Shown here in pieces: positions 17,213 to 28,400 of a stretch of DNA of 64,000 nucleotides (the stretch's first letter is position 1; each line of letters opens with the position of its first letter). The DNA comes from Blastochloris viridis (GTDB lineage: Bacteria > Pseudomonadota > Alphaproteobacteria > Rhizobiales > Xanthobacteraceae). The translations under genes were made by a program, and so were the position numbers. The stretch covers positions 1,032,001 through 1,096,000 of the forward strand of contig NZ_CP012946.1 of assembly GCF_001402875.1 (NCBI RefSeq), in the 5' to 3' direction. The notes under the pieces are model-generated. The model did no database searches and was not told where the DNA came from. It saw nothing but the letters and a program-made list of their open reading frames with translations.

Positions 17213-17241
17213 AAAAAGGGCGCGCCGCGGCGCGCCCTTTT
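17213..17241. terminator. Bidirectional rho-independent terminator
   Basis: AAAAAGGGCGCGCC and GGCGCGCCCTTTT pair around GC, giving a 12-13 bp GC-rich stem with A and T tracts on either side. It sits between the Mla operon and the convergent giant gene and can stop transcription from both. Confidence 0.85.
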
Positions 17242-17261
17242 GTGCCGTCCCGGCCAGCCGC

Positions 17262-20200
17262 TCAGTCGAAGCGGCCGGCGGCGTGGGCCAGCATGGTGTA
17301 GACCTTGCCGGTGTCGGAGGTGAGGTAGGTCTTGGTCAGCACCTGACCGCCGTCCTGCCGCGACACCTGATCGAGCAGGCGCTCGAACTCCTCGACATAG
17401 CGGTCGACCGTGGTGCGGAACTCAGCGTCGCTGCGATAGCGGCGGCGGACCTCATCGAAGCGCTGCTGGCCCTGCAGGGTGTAAAGCCGGCGCGTGAACA
17501 CGCTGCGCTCGCCGCGTTTGTAGCGTTCCCATAGTTCGACCGCGGCGTCGTGGTCGATCATGCGCGCGATGTCCATTGCCAGCGAGTCGAGCGACTCGAT
17601 GGCGTGATGGGGCGGCCGCGCCGACCGGCTGGCGTTACCGGAGGCGGGCTTGGCCGGCGGCGGGTTGGCCTCCTGCGAGGCGCGGGCGAGCAGGTCCGAC
17701 AGCCAGCCGCCGTTGTTGGAGGCCGGCTCCGGCGCCCGCGGCGCCGGCTCGGACCGCGGCGGTGCCGCCATCCGGGCCGGTTCGGCCGCCTCGAAGCGCG
17801 CGGTGCGGGCCGATCCGCCGGCGGACGCCGCCTCGGCGGTGCGGCGGGCCGGCTCCACCACGTCGACGCCGCGGCCATGGCGGGCCACGATCTCGTTGAG
17901 GTCGCCAAGCGCCTTGATCTGCTCGGCGATCACCCGGCGCATCGCCGTGGCGCTCTCTTTGGTCTCCTGCGGCAGTTCGAGCACGCCGCGCTTCATCTCC
18001 TCGCGCGTGGAGTCGAGCGTGGCGCGGACGTCCTCCGTCATTGCCTTCATCTCGCGGGCGACATCGGCGAAGTGCTTGAAGCGCTTGTCGATTTCGCCGG
18101 CGTAGCTCGAGATGTCGCCGGACAGCGACTCCAGCGCGTGACGGCGCTGGTCAAGGGTGTCGTCGATCTGGCGGTGGGTCTCGCCGAGGGTGTGCGCCGT
18201 CGACGCCATCAGCTGGCCCTGGGTCTGGAAGCGCTCGGACAGCGTGCCGAGGTCCTTGAGGACGCCGGTTGCCATCGTCTCCAGATTGACGACGCGCTCG
18301 TTGAGGCGTTCGGTCGAGTCGCGGAACGCCTCGAAGCGCTCGGTGAAGGCGCCTTCCAGCGTCTCCAGGTTGCGCGTCGCCGCCACCATCACCTGCTGCA
18401 TCGCGGCGTTGGCCTCGCGCATGCGCTCCAGCATCTGGGTGACGTCGGTCTTGACCTGCTCGCCGGTCGAGGCCAGTTCGCCGACCGTGGTGCGGCCGGT
18501 GGAGTCGAGCGCCTGCAGCAAGGCCTCGCCCGACTGCGACACCGTGCGGGTGAAAGCCGCAGCGCTGGCCGCGATCGACTCCGCGATGCCGGTGCCGCGC
18601 TGCTCCACCGCCCTCGTGATGGTCTCGCCCATGCGGGTGATCTCACCGGTGAACCGGGTGGTGCGCTCGTCGAGCGCCGTCACCAGCGTCGAGGACTTTT
18701 CGTCGAGCAGGCGGGTGAGTTCGAGGGTGCGCGTGGCGAGCGCGTTCGAAACCTCGCCGGCGCGGCTGCCGAGGCCGACGATGGCGGCGCTGGAGCGCTC
18801 GTCGAGCAGCTTGCCCAGTTCATCGGTGCGGGCGGTGAGGTCGTTCGCCACCGTGGCGACGCGGTCGCCCAGCGCCGAGGTCATCTTGTAGGTGCGCTCG
18901 TCCAGCATCTGGGCCAGCTCGACGGTGCGCTGGCCGAGTTCGTTCGCGACCTCGTCGGCGCGGGCGCCGAGAGCCTGCACCATCGTACCGGAGCGCTCCT
19001 CGAGCATCCTGGCGAGATGCTCGGTCGAAGCGGTGAGTTCGGTGGTGATGGCCGAGGCGCTGGCGCCGAGGGTGGAGCGCATCTTCTGGGTGCGCTCATC
19101 CAGCAGCTGCGCCATCTCGGCGGTACGCTCGCCGAGCGTGACGGCCGCGTCTTCGGCGCGGGCGCCGAGCGCCTGCACCATGATGCCGGAGCGCTCGTCG
19201 AGCATCTTGGCGAGCGTCTCGGTGCTGGTCGCCAGTTCGTTGGTGACCGACGAGGTGCTGGCGCCCAGGGTCGAGGCCATGCGGGCGGCGCGGTCGTCCA
19301 GCAACTGCGCCAGGTCGGCGGTGCGCTGGCCGAGGGTGGCGGCCACTTCGTCGGCCCGCGAGCCGAGCGAGAGCACGATGGTGCCGGAGCGCTCGTCCAG
19401 CATCTTGGCCATGCTGTCGGTGGTGTCGGTGAGCTGGTTGGTGAGGGCGGTGACGCTGGTGCCGAGCGTCGTCGCCATGCGGTTGGTGCGATCCTCCAGC
19501 AGGTGGGCGAGCTCGGCGGTGCGGCGGCCGAGCGCCATCGCCACCTCCTCGGCACGGCCGCCGAGCGCCTGGACCAGGGTGCCGGAGCGCTCGTCCAGGA
19601 TCTTGGCGAGCGCTTCGGCGCCGGTGGTGAGCTCTGCGGTGACGCTCGAGGCACGGGCGCCGAGCGCGGTGATGGCGGCGTCGGTGCGCTCGTCGATGGT
19701 GCGGGCCATCTGCTCGGTCGAGGCCGACAGCTCGGCGGTGACGCTCGAGGCGCGGGCGCCGAGCGCCTGCACCAGGGCGTCGGAGCGCTCGTCGAGCAGC
19801 TTGGTGAGCTGCTCGGTGCGCAGCGTCAGTTCGCTGGTGACGGCGGTGGCGCGGGTGCCGAGCACCTGAACCAGCGTGCCCGAGCGCTCGTCGAGGATCT
19901 TCGTCAGCTGGTCGGTGCTGGTGGCGATCTCGGCGGCGGCGGCAGCGGCGCGCGAGCCGAGCGCGGCGGTCATCTGCTCGGAGCGTTCGTCCAGCAGCTG
20001 GGCAAGCTCGGTGGTGCGCTGGCCGAGCACGCTCGCCACGTCGTTGGCGCGGGTGCCGAGTGCCTGGACCATCGCGTCCGAGCGCTCGTCGAGCAGCTTG
20101 GTGAGCTGTTCGGTGATCGCCGCGATTTCGGCGGTGACCACCGAGGCGCGGGTGCCGACCGACGAGGTGAAGTGGGTGGTGCGGTCGTCGAGCAACTGGG

Positions 20201-22907
20201 CGAGTTCGGTGGTGCGCTGGCCGAGCGCGGTGGCGACCTCGTTGGCACGGATGCCGAGCGACTGGTGGATGTGATCGCTGAGGCCGGCGAGGGTGCGCTC
20301 GACCACCTGGGCGTCGGTGCGCAGCGTGTTGGTGACCGCCTCGACCTTGGAGGTGAGCGTCTCGGTGAAGGCGATGCCGCGGGCCTCGATCGAGGTCGAC
20401 ACCGACTCCAGCCGGCCGACGATCAGCTCCTCGAACCGGGCGATGCGGGTGTCCATGTCGTTCGTCATCTCGACGGCGCGGGCGCCGAGCTGACGGTCGA
20501 CCACCTCGGAGCGCTCGATCAGCACGTCGCCGAGTTCCTGCGTCTTCTGCGAGAACACGCTGGCCAGATCGAGAACCTTGCGGTCGAGCAGCTCGACGGT
20601 GCCGTTCGAGCCGTCGTTGAGCGCCTTGGCGAAGTCGAGCGTACGCTGGGCGAGGGTCTGGTTGAGGGTCTGGGCGCGCGCTTCCAGGGTGTGCTCGATG
20701 CGGGCGATGCGCTGGTCGAGCGTGCCGGCGATCTCGTTGGTCTTGGCGGCGACGCGCTCGTCGAACGTCGACAGATTGACCCGGAAGCTCTCGCCAACGC
20801 TGTCGACCCGGCGCGACACCTGCTCCAGCAACTGGGTGCCGTGGACGCGCACGGTCTGGTCGAAGTCGGCGAGGCCATCGCCGATCAGCTTGGCGAGCAC
20901 GCCGGTGTCGGTGCCGATGCGGTCGGCCAGTTCGCCGCCGCGGACGGTGATGGTTTCCTCGAACGCCTTGAGGCGGGCGTTGAGCATCTCCTTCACCGCG
21001 TCGCCCTTGGCCGAAATGGTGGTGGCGAGGGTCTCGGCGGTCTCGCGGAAGGAGTCGGTGACCTTGTTGCCGCGCACCGCGATCGCCTTCGACACCTCGG
21101 TGCCGACGGCGGCCAGCCGCTCGGTCATCTCGTTGCCGCGACCGGCGATCAGCTTGGTCACCTCGCCGCCGACCACCGCCAGCCGCTCGGTCATCTCGTT
21201 GCCACGGTCGGCGATGGCCTGGGAGACCTCGGTGCCGACGGCGGCCAGCCGCTCGGTGACGTCGGAGCCGCCGGCGGTCAGGGTCTCGGCAACGCGGATG
21301 CCGACGTCCTCCAGCTTGCACACCACCTCGCCGCCGCGCATCGACAGGTCCATGATCAGCGCTTCGCCGGTGGACTTGAGGGTGCGGTCGAGGTCGCCGG
21401 CGCGGAACGCGATCTCATCGGCAAGCTTGGTGCCGGTGGTGACCAGGGCGTTGGTGATTTCGGCGGAGCGGAGCTCCAGCGTCTCGGTGGCCTGCTGCGA
21501 GCTGGCGGTCACTGTCGCCGCCATTTCGGCGGTGCGCTGGGTCATGGTGTCGGCCAGCTCGCCAGTGATCTTCACCACGCTGGCCGTCATATCTTCGGTG
21601 CGGCTGCTCAGCGTATCGGCAAGCTGGGTGGTGGTGCGCAGCACGTCGGTGGTGAGGGCCTCGGTGCGGTTGCCGAGCGTCTCGGCAATCTCGGCGGTGG
21701 TGCGCAGCATGTTCGCCGTCACCTCGTCGGTGCGGCGGTTCAGCGTCTCGGCGAGGTCGCTGGTGGTGCGGACCACGGCCGAGGAGATCTCGTCGGTGCG
21801 CGACACCATGGACTCGGTCAAATCGAGGGTCGCGGTGTTGAGGCGGGTGGTGATCTCGTCGATCTGGCCGCGCATCGCCGCGACCAGCTGATCGGAGGAC
21901 TCCGACAGCGTGGTGTTGACCTCGGTGCCGGTGGCGCTCAGGCGCTCCAGCAGGTCGCCGCCCTTCTCGACGATGGCCTCGATCATCTGGTCGCCGACCT
22001 GGCCGAGCGCCACGGTGATGTGCTCGCCGCGGTCGGCCAGGCTGATGGTGACGCGCTCGCCCGCTTCCATGATGGCGGCGTTGATGCGCTCGGAGACGCC
22101 CTGCACTTCGTGGGTGAAGGCCTCGTGGGCGCCGGAAATGGTGGAGCCGATGCGGTCGGCGTGGGCGGTGATCGACTCCCGCTCGGTGACCAGGCGGTCG
22201 ACCAGGGCACGAACCCGCATCTCGTTCTGCTCGTAGGAGCGCTCGAGGGTGACGACCTCGTTGCGAACCAGGGTCTCCAGCTCGCCGGCGCGGGCCACCG
22301 CGCGCTCGATGCCGTCATTGACCGCCGACACCTCGCGGCGGATGGCCTGGCCCAGCGTCATGATGCCGTCGGTGGCGAGGTCGCCCGGTTGGGCCAGCAG
22401 CAGCGCGACCTCGGTCATCGAGCGGGCGGTCTGGCGCAGCTCGATCGAGCGCCGGATCAGGCCGGCGACCACGAAGAAGAAGAACACCGGCAGCACGAGG
22501 CCGGCGACGACCGCCAGCAGGTGCGGACGGGTGGCCATGTCGGCCATCGAGCCGAGCGCGCGGAAATCGTCGCCGAAAGTGGCGGCAAACAGCCCGCCGG
22601 CCATGCCCAGCCACACCGCGGCAGCGATCAGCGCGCCCCAATAGGGCAAGGTGGAGGGGCGGCGCTGCATGTTGGCCAGGATCTGGCCGACGGTGCGGCG
22701 GTCGTCATTGGCGGCACGGCGGGGCGGAACCGGGCGTTCGTGTCGGTCGTGGCGTTCGGCCGGCGGCGCGGCCGCCTCGTCGATCGGGATCCGTGGCCGG
22801 ATCGGACGACGGTCGTCGGCGTGGTCCTGAGCGACGCTCAGAGCCTCCTGAACCGCGGATAGGGCTGCTTCCGTGGGGTCCTGCAGCTTTTTGGGTGTCT
22901 TCGCCAT
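17262..22907 (-). CDS. Giant membrane-anchored coiled-coil protein, GPR/RgsE-like
   Basis: 1881 residues from the ATG at 22907, with GGAGG 9 nt upstream. Order: a charged cytoplasmic N-terminus (1-85) with a Pro/Arg-rich stretch; two membrane segments (~90-110 and ~130-151); an enormous helical region (~155-1660) with no Pro or Cys over long runs; a Pro-rich linker (~1665-1765); a conserved C-terminal helical domain of ~113 residues (AVELWERYKRGERSVFTRRL, then VYTMLAHAAGRFD). The helical part is made of 22- and 33-residue tandem repeats, multiples of 11 as in apolipoprotein A1. Size, two TM segments and ApoA-like repeats fit the growth pole ring protein GPR of Agrobacterium and RgsE of Sinorhizobium, needed for polar growth. 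Homology is inferred from architecture, not alignment. It stands alone, with terminators below it. Confidence 0.85.
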   Translation of the reverse strand: MAKTPKKLQDPTEAALSAVQEALSVAQDHADDRRPIRPRIPIDEAAAPPAERHDRHERPVPPRRAANDDRRTVGQILANMQRRPSTLPYWGALIAAAVWLGMAGGLFAATFGDDFRALGSMADMATRPHLLAVVAGLVLPVFFFFVVAGLIRRSIELRQTARSMTEVALLLAQPGDLATDGIMTLGQAIRREVSAVNDGIERAVARAGELETLVRNEVVTLERSYEQNEMRVRALVDRLVTERESITAHADRIGSTISGAHEAFTHEVQGVSERINAAIMEAGERVTISLADRGEHITVALGQVGDQMIEAIVEKGGDLLERLSATGTEVNTTLSESSDQLVAAMRGQIDEITTRLNTATLDLTESMVSRTDEISSAVVRTTSDLAETLNRRTDEVTANMLRTTAEIAETLGNRTEALTTDVLRTTTQLADTLSSRTEDMTASVVKITGELADTMTQRTAEMAATVTASSQQATETLELRSAEITNALVTTGTKLADEIAFRAGDLDRTLKSTGEALIMDLSMRGGEVVCKLEDVGIRVAETLTAGGSDVTERLAAVGTEVSQAIADRGNEMTERLAVVGGEVTKLIAGRGNEMTERLAAVGTEVSKAIAVRGNKVTDSFRETAETLATTISAKGDAVKEMLNARLKAFEETITVRGGELADRIGTDTGVLAKLIGDGLADFDQTVRVHGTQLLEQVSRRVDSVGESFRVNLSTFDERVAAKTNEIAGTLDQRIARIEHTLEARAQTLNQTLAQRTLDFAKALNDGSNGTVELLDRKVLDLASVFSQKTQELGDVLIERSEVVDRQLGARAVEMTNDMDTRIARFEELIVGRLESVSTSIEARGIAFTETLTSKVEAVTNTLRTDAQVVERTLAGLSDHIHQSLGIRANEVATALGQRTTELAQLLDDRTTHFTSSVGTRASVVTAEIAAITEQLTKLLDERSDAMVQALGTRANDVASVLGQRTTELAQLLDERSEQMTAALGSRAAAAAAEIATSTDQLTKILDERSGTLVQVLGTRATAVTSELTLRTEQLTKLLDERSDALVQALGARASSVTAELSASTEQMARTIDERTDAAITALGARASSVTAELTTGAEALAKILDERSGTLVQALGGRAEEVAMALGRRTAELAHLLEDRTNRMATTLGTSVTALTNQLTDTTDSMAKMLDERSGTIVLSLGSRADEVAATLGQRTADLAQLLDDRAARMASTLGASTSSVTNELATSTETLAKMLDERSGIMVQALGARAEDAAVTLGERTAEMAQLLDERTQKMRSTLGASASAITTELTASTEHLARMLEERSGTMVQALGARADEVANELGQRTVELAQMLDERTYKMTSALGDRVATVANDLTARTDELGKLLDERSSAAIVGLGSRAGEVSNALATRTLELTRLLDEKSSTLVTALDERTTRFTGEITRMGETITRAVEQRGTGIAESIAASAAAFTRTVSQSGEALLQALDSTGRTTVGELASTGEQVKTDVTQMLERMREANAAMQQVMVAATRNLETLEGAFTERFEAFRDSTERLNERVVNLETMATGVLKDLGTLSERFQTQGQLMASTAHTLGETHRQIDDTLDQRRHALESLSGDISSYAGEIDKRFKHFADVAREMKAMTEDVRATLDSTREEMKRGVLELPQETKESATAMRRVIAEQIKALGDLNEIVARHGRGVDVVEPARRTAEAASAGGSARTARFEAAEPARMAAPPRSEPAPRAPEPASNNGGWLSDLLARASQEANPPPAKPASGNASRSARPPHHAIESLDSLAMDIARMIDHDAAVELWERYKRGERSVFTRRLYTLQGQQRFDEVRRRYRSDAEFRTTVDRYVEEFERLLDQVSRQDGGQVLTKTYLTSDTGKVYTMLAHAAGRFD
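18708..20192 (-). repeat. Fifteen in-frame 33-residue repeats (99 nt each)
   Basis: Inside the giant gene, residues 906-1400 divide exactly into fifteen 33-residue units, each opening with L(D/E)(E/D)R. A sixteenth, degenerate unit (LDEKSSTLV) follows. Odd and even units differ: one type reads LDERSGTLVQALGARA with a GQRTAELAQL end, the other LDERTxxMxxxLGxS with an ELTxSTExLAKM end. So the true period over much of the block is 66 residues. No indel breaks the phase over 1485 nt. Confidence 0.9.
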
Positions 22908-23150
22908 CGTCGTCGCCTCCGGTCCGTACTCGTGACCTCGACCGGCGGTAAGCCGTTCGGGCCGGGTCGGCATGCTCGCGCCCGCCATACAACCGACGGG
23001 ACACACTTCCAGACGCCGCCGTCGCGTGCCAGGATTGTGGTCGCGCCCGGAGGTATCTTAGTCCACCGCACAAATACTGTATCGGCGCAACCTGGCGAAG
23101 GAAACCCGCTCAGAACAAGGTTTCAGATCATCGTTAACGGATTGGTTACC

Positions 23151-23486
23151 ATGATGCCACGCCGTCACAGCGACTCGGACGAGCAGGAGCAAGAGGTTCC
23201 GGCGCACGGCTCGGCCGCACAACCGAGCGAGGCCCAGCGGCGGTATCTCGCTCGCGGCCTTGCCGAACCCGGTGGAAAACTCCCGCTGTTCGACGATGTC
23301 GGCCGGGAGGTTCCGCTCAAGACCATCGAGGCGTGCGTCAAGCACGGCTGGGCCGAGCGCTGGACTGCCAACCCGGTCAAGCCCGACTGGGTGGTGTGCA
23401 AGCTTACGCCCGCCGGCTATCGCGCGCTGGGCGCGGAGCCGCCGCCGCCGCCATCGGATCGGCCGGGGACGCCGCAACGCCGTTAA
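23151..23486 (+). CDS. Small conserved hypothetical protein
   Basis: 111 residues with two ATG codons at the start (23151, 23154). After a charged N-terminus, residues ~27-95 look like a compact winged-helix-type fold: EAQRRYLARGLAEPGGKLPL, a KTIEACVKHGWAERW helix pair, and VVCKLTPAGYRALG, which resembles the wing of MarR-like domains. The tail is Pro-rich. I do not know a function. The upstream GTTAACGGATTGGTTACC overlaps the ribosome-binding position and has CtrA-like half sites. It is divergent from the giant gene across 243 nt in which I see nothing else. Confidence 0.7.
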   Translation: MMPRRHSDSDEQEQEVPAHGSAAQPSEAQRRYLARGLAEPGGKLPLFDDVGREVPLKTIEACVKHGWAERWTANPVKPDWVVCKLTPAGYRALGAEPPPPPSDRPGTPQRR

Positions 23487-23550
23487 GGCGATGTTTAGAG
23501 GATGTCAGTCATAAGAGTCGAGTCCTCGCAATCCACCCCCAGGATGTGCC

Positions 23551-23931
23551 ATGGCCTCGCTCTCCTCTGAACCGCGGATCACCGCGCCGGCGCTCGACCG
23601 GCCGATCGATCTTGTTCATCTGTCGCGGGTCGCGTTCGGCGACCGGGCGTTGGAACGCGAAGTTCTCGGCCTGTTCATGCGGCAGTCGGCGATCCAGCTC
23701 GACCGGCTCAAGGGGGCCCGCACCGCCCAAACCTTCGGCGTCGCCGCCCACACCCTGAAAGGGTCGGCGCTCGGCATCGGCGCCCAGCACGTCGCGATCA
23801 TCGCGGCCGAGGCGGAGGCGCTGGCCGGCCAGCACGACACCGCCGAGGCGTTCGAGGTGCTGGCGCGGCTGGAAGCCCGCGTCGCCGAAAGCCACCTCTA
23901 TATTTCCCAGTTGCTCGCCGGCGGGCACTGA
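23551..23931 (+). CDS. Hpt (histidine phosphotransfer) domain protein
   Basis: 126 residues forming one Hpt four-helix domain. The phosphorylatable histidine is His67 in FGVAAHTLKGSALGIGA, the standard HxLKG motif. Such single-domain proteins shuttle phosphate between hybrid kinases and response regulators, such as the ChpT or CheA-like circuits of alphaproteobacteria. The start ATG at 23551 has AGGATG 5 nt ahead. No kinase or regulator lies next to it, so its partner is unknown. A strong hairpin follows at 24007. Confidence 0.88.
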   Translation: MASLSSEPRITAPALDRPIDLVHLSRVAFGDRALEREVLGLFMRQSAIQLDRLKGARTAQTFGVAAHTLKGSALGIGAQHVAIIAAEAEALAGQHDTAEAFEVLARLEARVAESHLYISQLLAGGH

Positions 23932-23992
23932 GCGCCGAGCGCTCGCGCGCGGACGGCAGGGTGCGCCAAGGCAGCTCGTGCCGGCAGCGTGA

Positions 23993-25084
<1,092 letters not shown>

Positions 25085-25184
25085 GGCGGAAGCGCTGCCG
25101 CCGGAAAATTCCTTTCCGATCAAGGATTTTCGGTGAGTTTGGTTGCGGGATCACGACGCGATCGTCCGAAAACCGTACCATACT

Positions 25185-25262
25185 AACGGCGGCGGCAGCC
25201 GGCCGTCGGTTCCGATCGCAGATTTCGTGAAATCATTGATTTCAAGGACGAAAATCTGCGAG
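25185..25262 (+). repeat. Dispersed palindromic repeat, copy 2
   Basis: Second copy of the element at 16826. Here the arms are clearest: CGCAGATTTCGT pairs with ACGAAAATCTGCG, and the loop holds a perfect GAAATCA-T-TGATTTC-type inner hairpin. It lies in the 327-nt gap between the ferredoxin and the RND pump gene, preceded by a short GATCACGACGCGATC palindrome. Confidence 0.65.
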
Positions 25263-25368
25263 CTTCAACGGCCCCATGCGTCAGCACCGGGGCCGTGGAA
25301 GCAGGCGGTCGGGCCGGGGGCGACGGGTCGCGGTTCTTCCCCTCGCTTCGTCGCCGCGATGAGGTTTC

Positions 25369-25410
25369 AAACGCCTCGGGCGATGAGGTTTCCCGTCGCC
25401 CGAGGCGTTT
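25369..25410. terminator. Terminator hairpin after the RND operon
   Basis: AAACGCCTCGGGCG pairs perfectly with CGCCCGAGGCGTTT over 14 bp with a 14-nt loop. It ends one base before the stop codon of the RND gene on the minus strand, and the T-rich arm serves as tail in that direction. Confidence 0.8.
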
Positions 25411-25411
25411 G

Positions 25412-28400
25412 TCATTCCACCGGGGCAGGCGGGATCGTCGCGTGCTTGTTCTTGCCCCTGCCGCCGATCAGGCGATGCGCCCACTCGCGGCCGCGCTGGA
25501 ACACCACGTAGAGCCCCGGGATGACGAAGATACCGAGGCAGCTTGCCGCCAGCATGCCGGAGAACACCGCGGTGCCGACCGCGCGCTGGGTGTTGGCGCC
25601 GGCGCCGGAGGCGAACACCAGCGGCACCAGGCCGAGGATGAAGGCGAACGAGGTCATCATCACCGCGCGGAACCGCAGTTTGGCACCCTCGACCGCCGCA
25701 TCCATGATCTCGGCGCCCTCGCGCCGCCGCTCCATCGCGAACTCGACGATCAGGATGGCGTTCTTGGCGGCGAGCGCGATCAGCACCACAATGCCGATCT
25801 GGGCGAACAGATTGTTGTCGAGACCGGAGAGGTAGAGCCCGGTCATCGCCCCGCACAGGCCGACCGCGACCGACACCAGCACCGCCACCGGGATGGTCCA
25901 GCTTTCATAGAGCCCGACCAGGAACAGGTAGGCGAACAGCACCGCGAGCGCGAGCACGAAGCCGGTCTGCCCGCCGGCGATCTTCTCCTGCAGCGCGGTG
26001 CCGGTCCACTCAAAGCCGTAGCCGGAGGGCAGGGTCTTGGCCGACAGTTGCTCCATCGCCGCCAGCGCCTCGCCGGTGGAATGGCCGGCGGCGGCCTCGC
26101 CCTGCAACGTCACCGAGCGCACATTGTTGTAGCGGATGATGGTGGCCGGCGCGGTGCTCTGCACCGCCTCGGCGAAGGCGCGCACCGGCACGAGGTCGCC
26201 GGCATTGGTGCGGATCCGCACCCTGAGCACGTCGTCCATGCTCAGGCGGTCGTCGGCCTCGGCCTGGGCCTGGACCTGCCAGGTGCGGCCGAACAGATTG
26301 AAGTCGTTGACGTACTGGCCGCCGAACGTGGTCTGCAGGGTCGAGAACAGCTCCGAGATCTCGATACCGAGCGCCTGGGCGCGGTCGCGGTCGATGTTCA
26401 GCGTGATCTGCGGCGTCAGCGCGCTATAGGTGGTGAAGACGTTGGTGAGGCGCTTGTCCTCGGCGGCCGCCAGCATCATGCCGCGGGCGACGCCGGCCAG
26501 CTCCGCCGGCTCGGCGCCGGACAGTGCCTGGAGCTGGTACTCGAAGCCGGAACCGGTGCCGAGGCCCTGGATCGGCGGCAGGTTGAAGACGAACACATTG
26601 GCCGCTGCGATCGACTGGAACGCGGTGCGCAGCTCCTTCAATGCCGAGAACACCGACATCGAGGGGTCCTTGCGCTGGTCGAACGGCTTGAGCGCGACCA
26701 CGACCAGCGCCCGGTTGGGCAGCGCAAGTCCGTCGAGCAGGCTGTAGCCGTTGACGAAGAACAGGTTCTGCACCCACGGCTTGCCGGCGAGGATCCCCTC
26801 GACCTCCTTCACCACCGCCTCGGTGCGGGTGACGGAGGCGGCGTCGGGAAGCTGGATCTCGCCCATGAACGCGCCCTGGTCCTCCTCCGGCAGGAAGCCC
26901 GATGGGACGACGCCGGTCAAGAAGACGGCGCCGCCGGCGAAGCACGCCACCAGCACCACCGAAACGGCGGCGACCCGCACCAGCCGGCGCACCACCGCGG
27001 TGTAGCCGTCGCGGGCGCCGTCGATGCCGCGCTGGAGCAGCTTCATCACGCCGCTCGAAGGCCGTCCGGGCCGGAGCAGCAGCGCGCACAAGGCCGGCGA
27101 CAGCGTCAGCGCGATGGTGGCGGAGATCAGCATCGACACCGACACCGACACCGCGAACTGCTGGTAGAGCTGGCCGGTGATGCCGGGGATGAAGGCGGTC
27201 GGCACGAACACGCTGAGCAGCACCAGCGTGATGGCGAGGATCGGGCCGGTGATCTGGCCCATCGCCTTTTCGGTGGCCTCGGCGGGGGAGAGGTTCGGCT
27301 CCTCCTCCATCACCCGCTCGACGTTCTCCACCACCACGATGGCATCGTCCACCACGATGCCGATCGCCAGCACCAAGGCCAAAAGCGAGACGGTGTTGGC
27401 GGTAAAGCCGATCGCCAGCATCACCGCGAAGGTGCCGATCAACGCCACCGGCACCGCGGCGATCGGGATCAGGGTCGCGCGCAGCTTGCCGAGGAACACG
27501 AACACCACGATCGCGACCAGCACGAAGGCTTCGAGCAGGGTTTCCTGCACCGACTCGATGGTCTTCTCGACGAACACCGTGGTGTCGTACATCACGTCGT
27601 AGGCGACATCGGCCGGGAAGCGCGTCGCCATCTCCTTCATCGCGCTCTGCACGCCGCTGGCAACCGAAATCGCGTTGGCGCCGGGCGACTGGTAGATGGC
27701 GATGCCGGTGGCCGGCTTGCCGTTGTAGCGGATCGAGGCGTCGGACGACTTGGCGCCGAGCTCGACGGTGGCGATGTCCTTGATGCGCACAATGGCGCCG
27801 TCGGAGGTGGCGCGCACCACGACGTCGCCGAACTCCTCGGGCGACACCAGGCGGCCGCGGGTCGAGATGTTGAACTGGAACTCGGTGCCGGGCCGCACCG
27901 GCGCGGCGCCGACGCGGCCGAGCGCTGCCTGGATGTTCTGCGATTTCAGCGCATTGGCGACGTCCTGCGGCGCCAGATCAAGACTGTTCATGCGGTCGAG
28001 GTCGAACCACACCCGCATGGCGTATTCCTTGGCGCCGAACAGGTTGGCCTGTCCGACGCCCGGCACGCGGGCGAGCCGGTCGACCAGATTGATCACCGCG
28101 AAATTGGTCAGGAACAGTTCGTCGTGGGTGCCGGCCGGCGAATGGATGGCGATGACCTGGAGCATCGCCGACGACTGCTTCTTCACCGTCACGCCATTGC
28201 GCTGCACGTCCTGCGGCAGCTGCGAGTTGGCCTGGTTGACCCGGTTCATCACGTTGACGGTGGCGATGTCGGGGTCGGTGCCGACCTCGAAGGAGACGGT
28301 CAGCGTGTAGCTGCCGTCGGCGCCGGAGGTCGAGCGCATGTCGATCATGTGGTCGACGCCGTTGACCTGGCCCTCGATCACCTGGGCGACCGAAGCCTCG

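Noticed and set aside
18708..20192. Regular 99-nt repetition considered as a CRISPR or tandem satellite
   Set aside because: The period is in frame, the units vary as coding sequence does, and there are no spacers.
17550..22862. A 1770-codon open frame antisense to the giant repeat gene
   Set aside because: It is a codon-bias shadow. Its product is Gly/Ala/Val/Leu/Asp/Arg low-complexity with no ribosome site, and it mirrors the 99-nt repeats of the real gene.
23134..23148. TTAA-CGGATTG-GTTA as a CtrA operator
   Set aside because: One mismatch from consensus and placed on the ribosome-binding region of the small gene; such GTTAACC-like strings are frequent in these genomes. Not strong enough to call.
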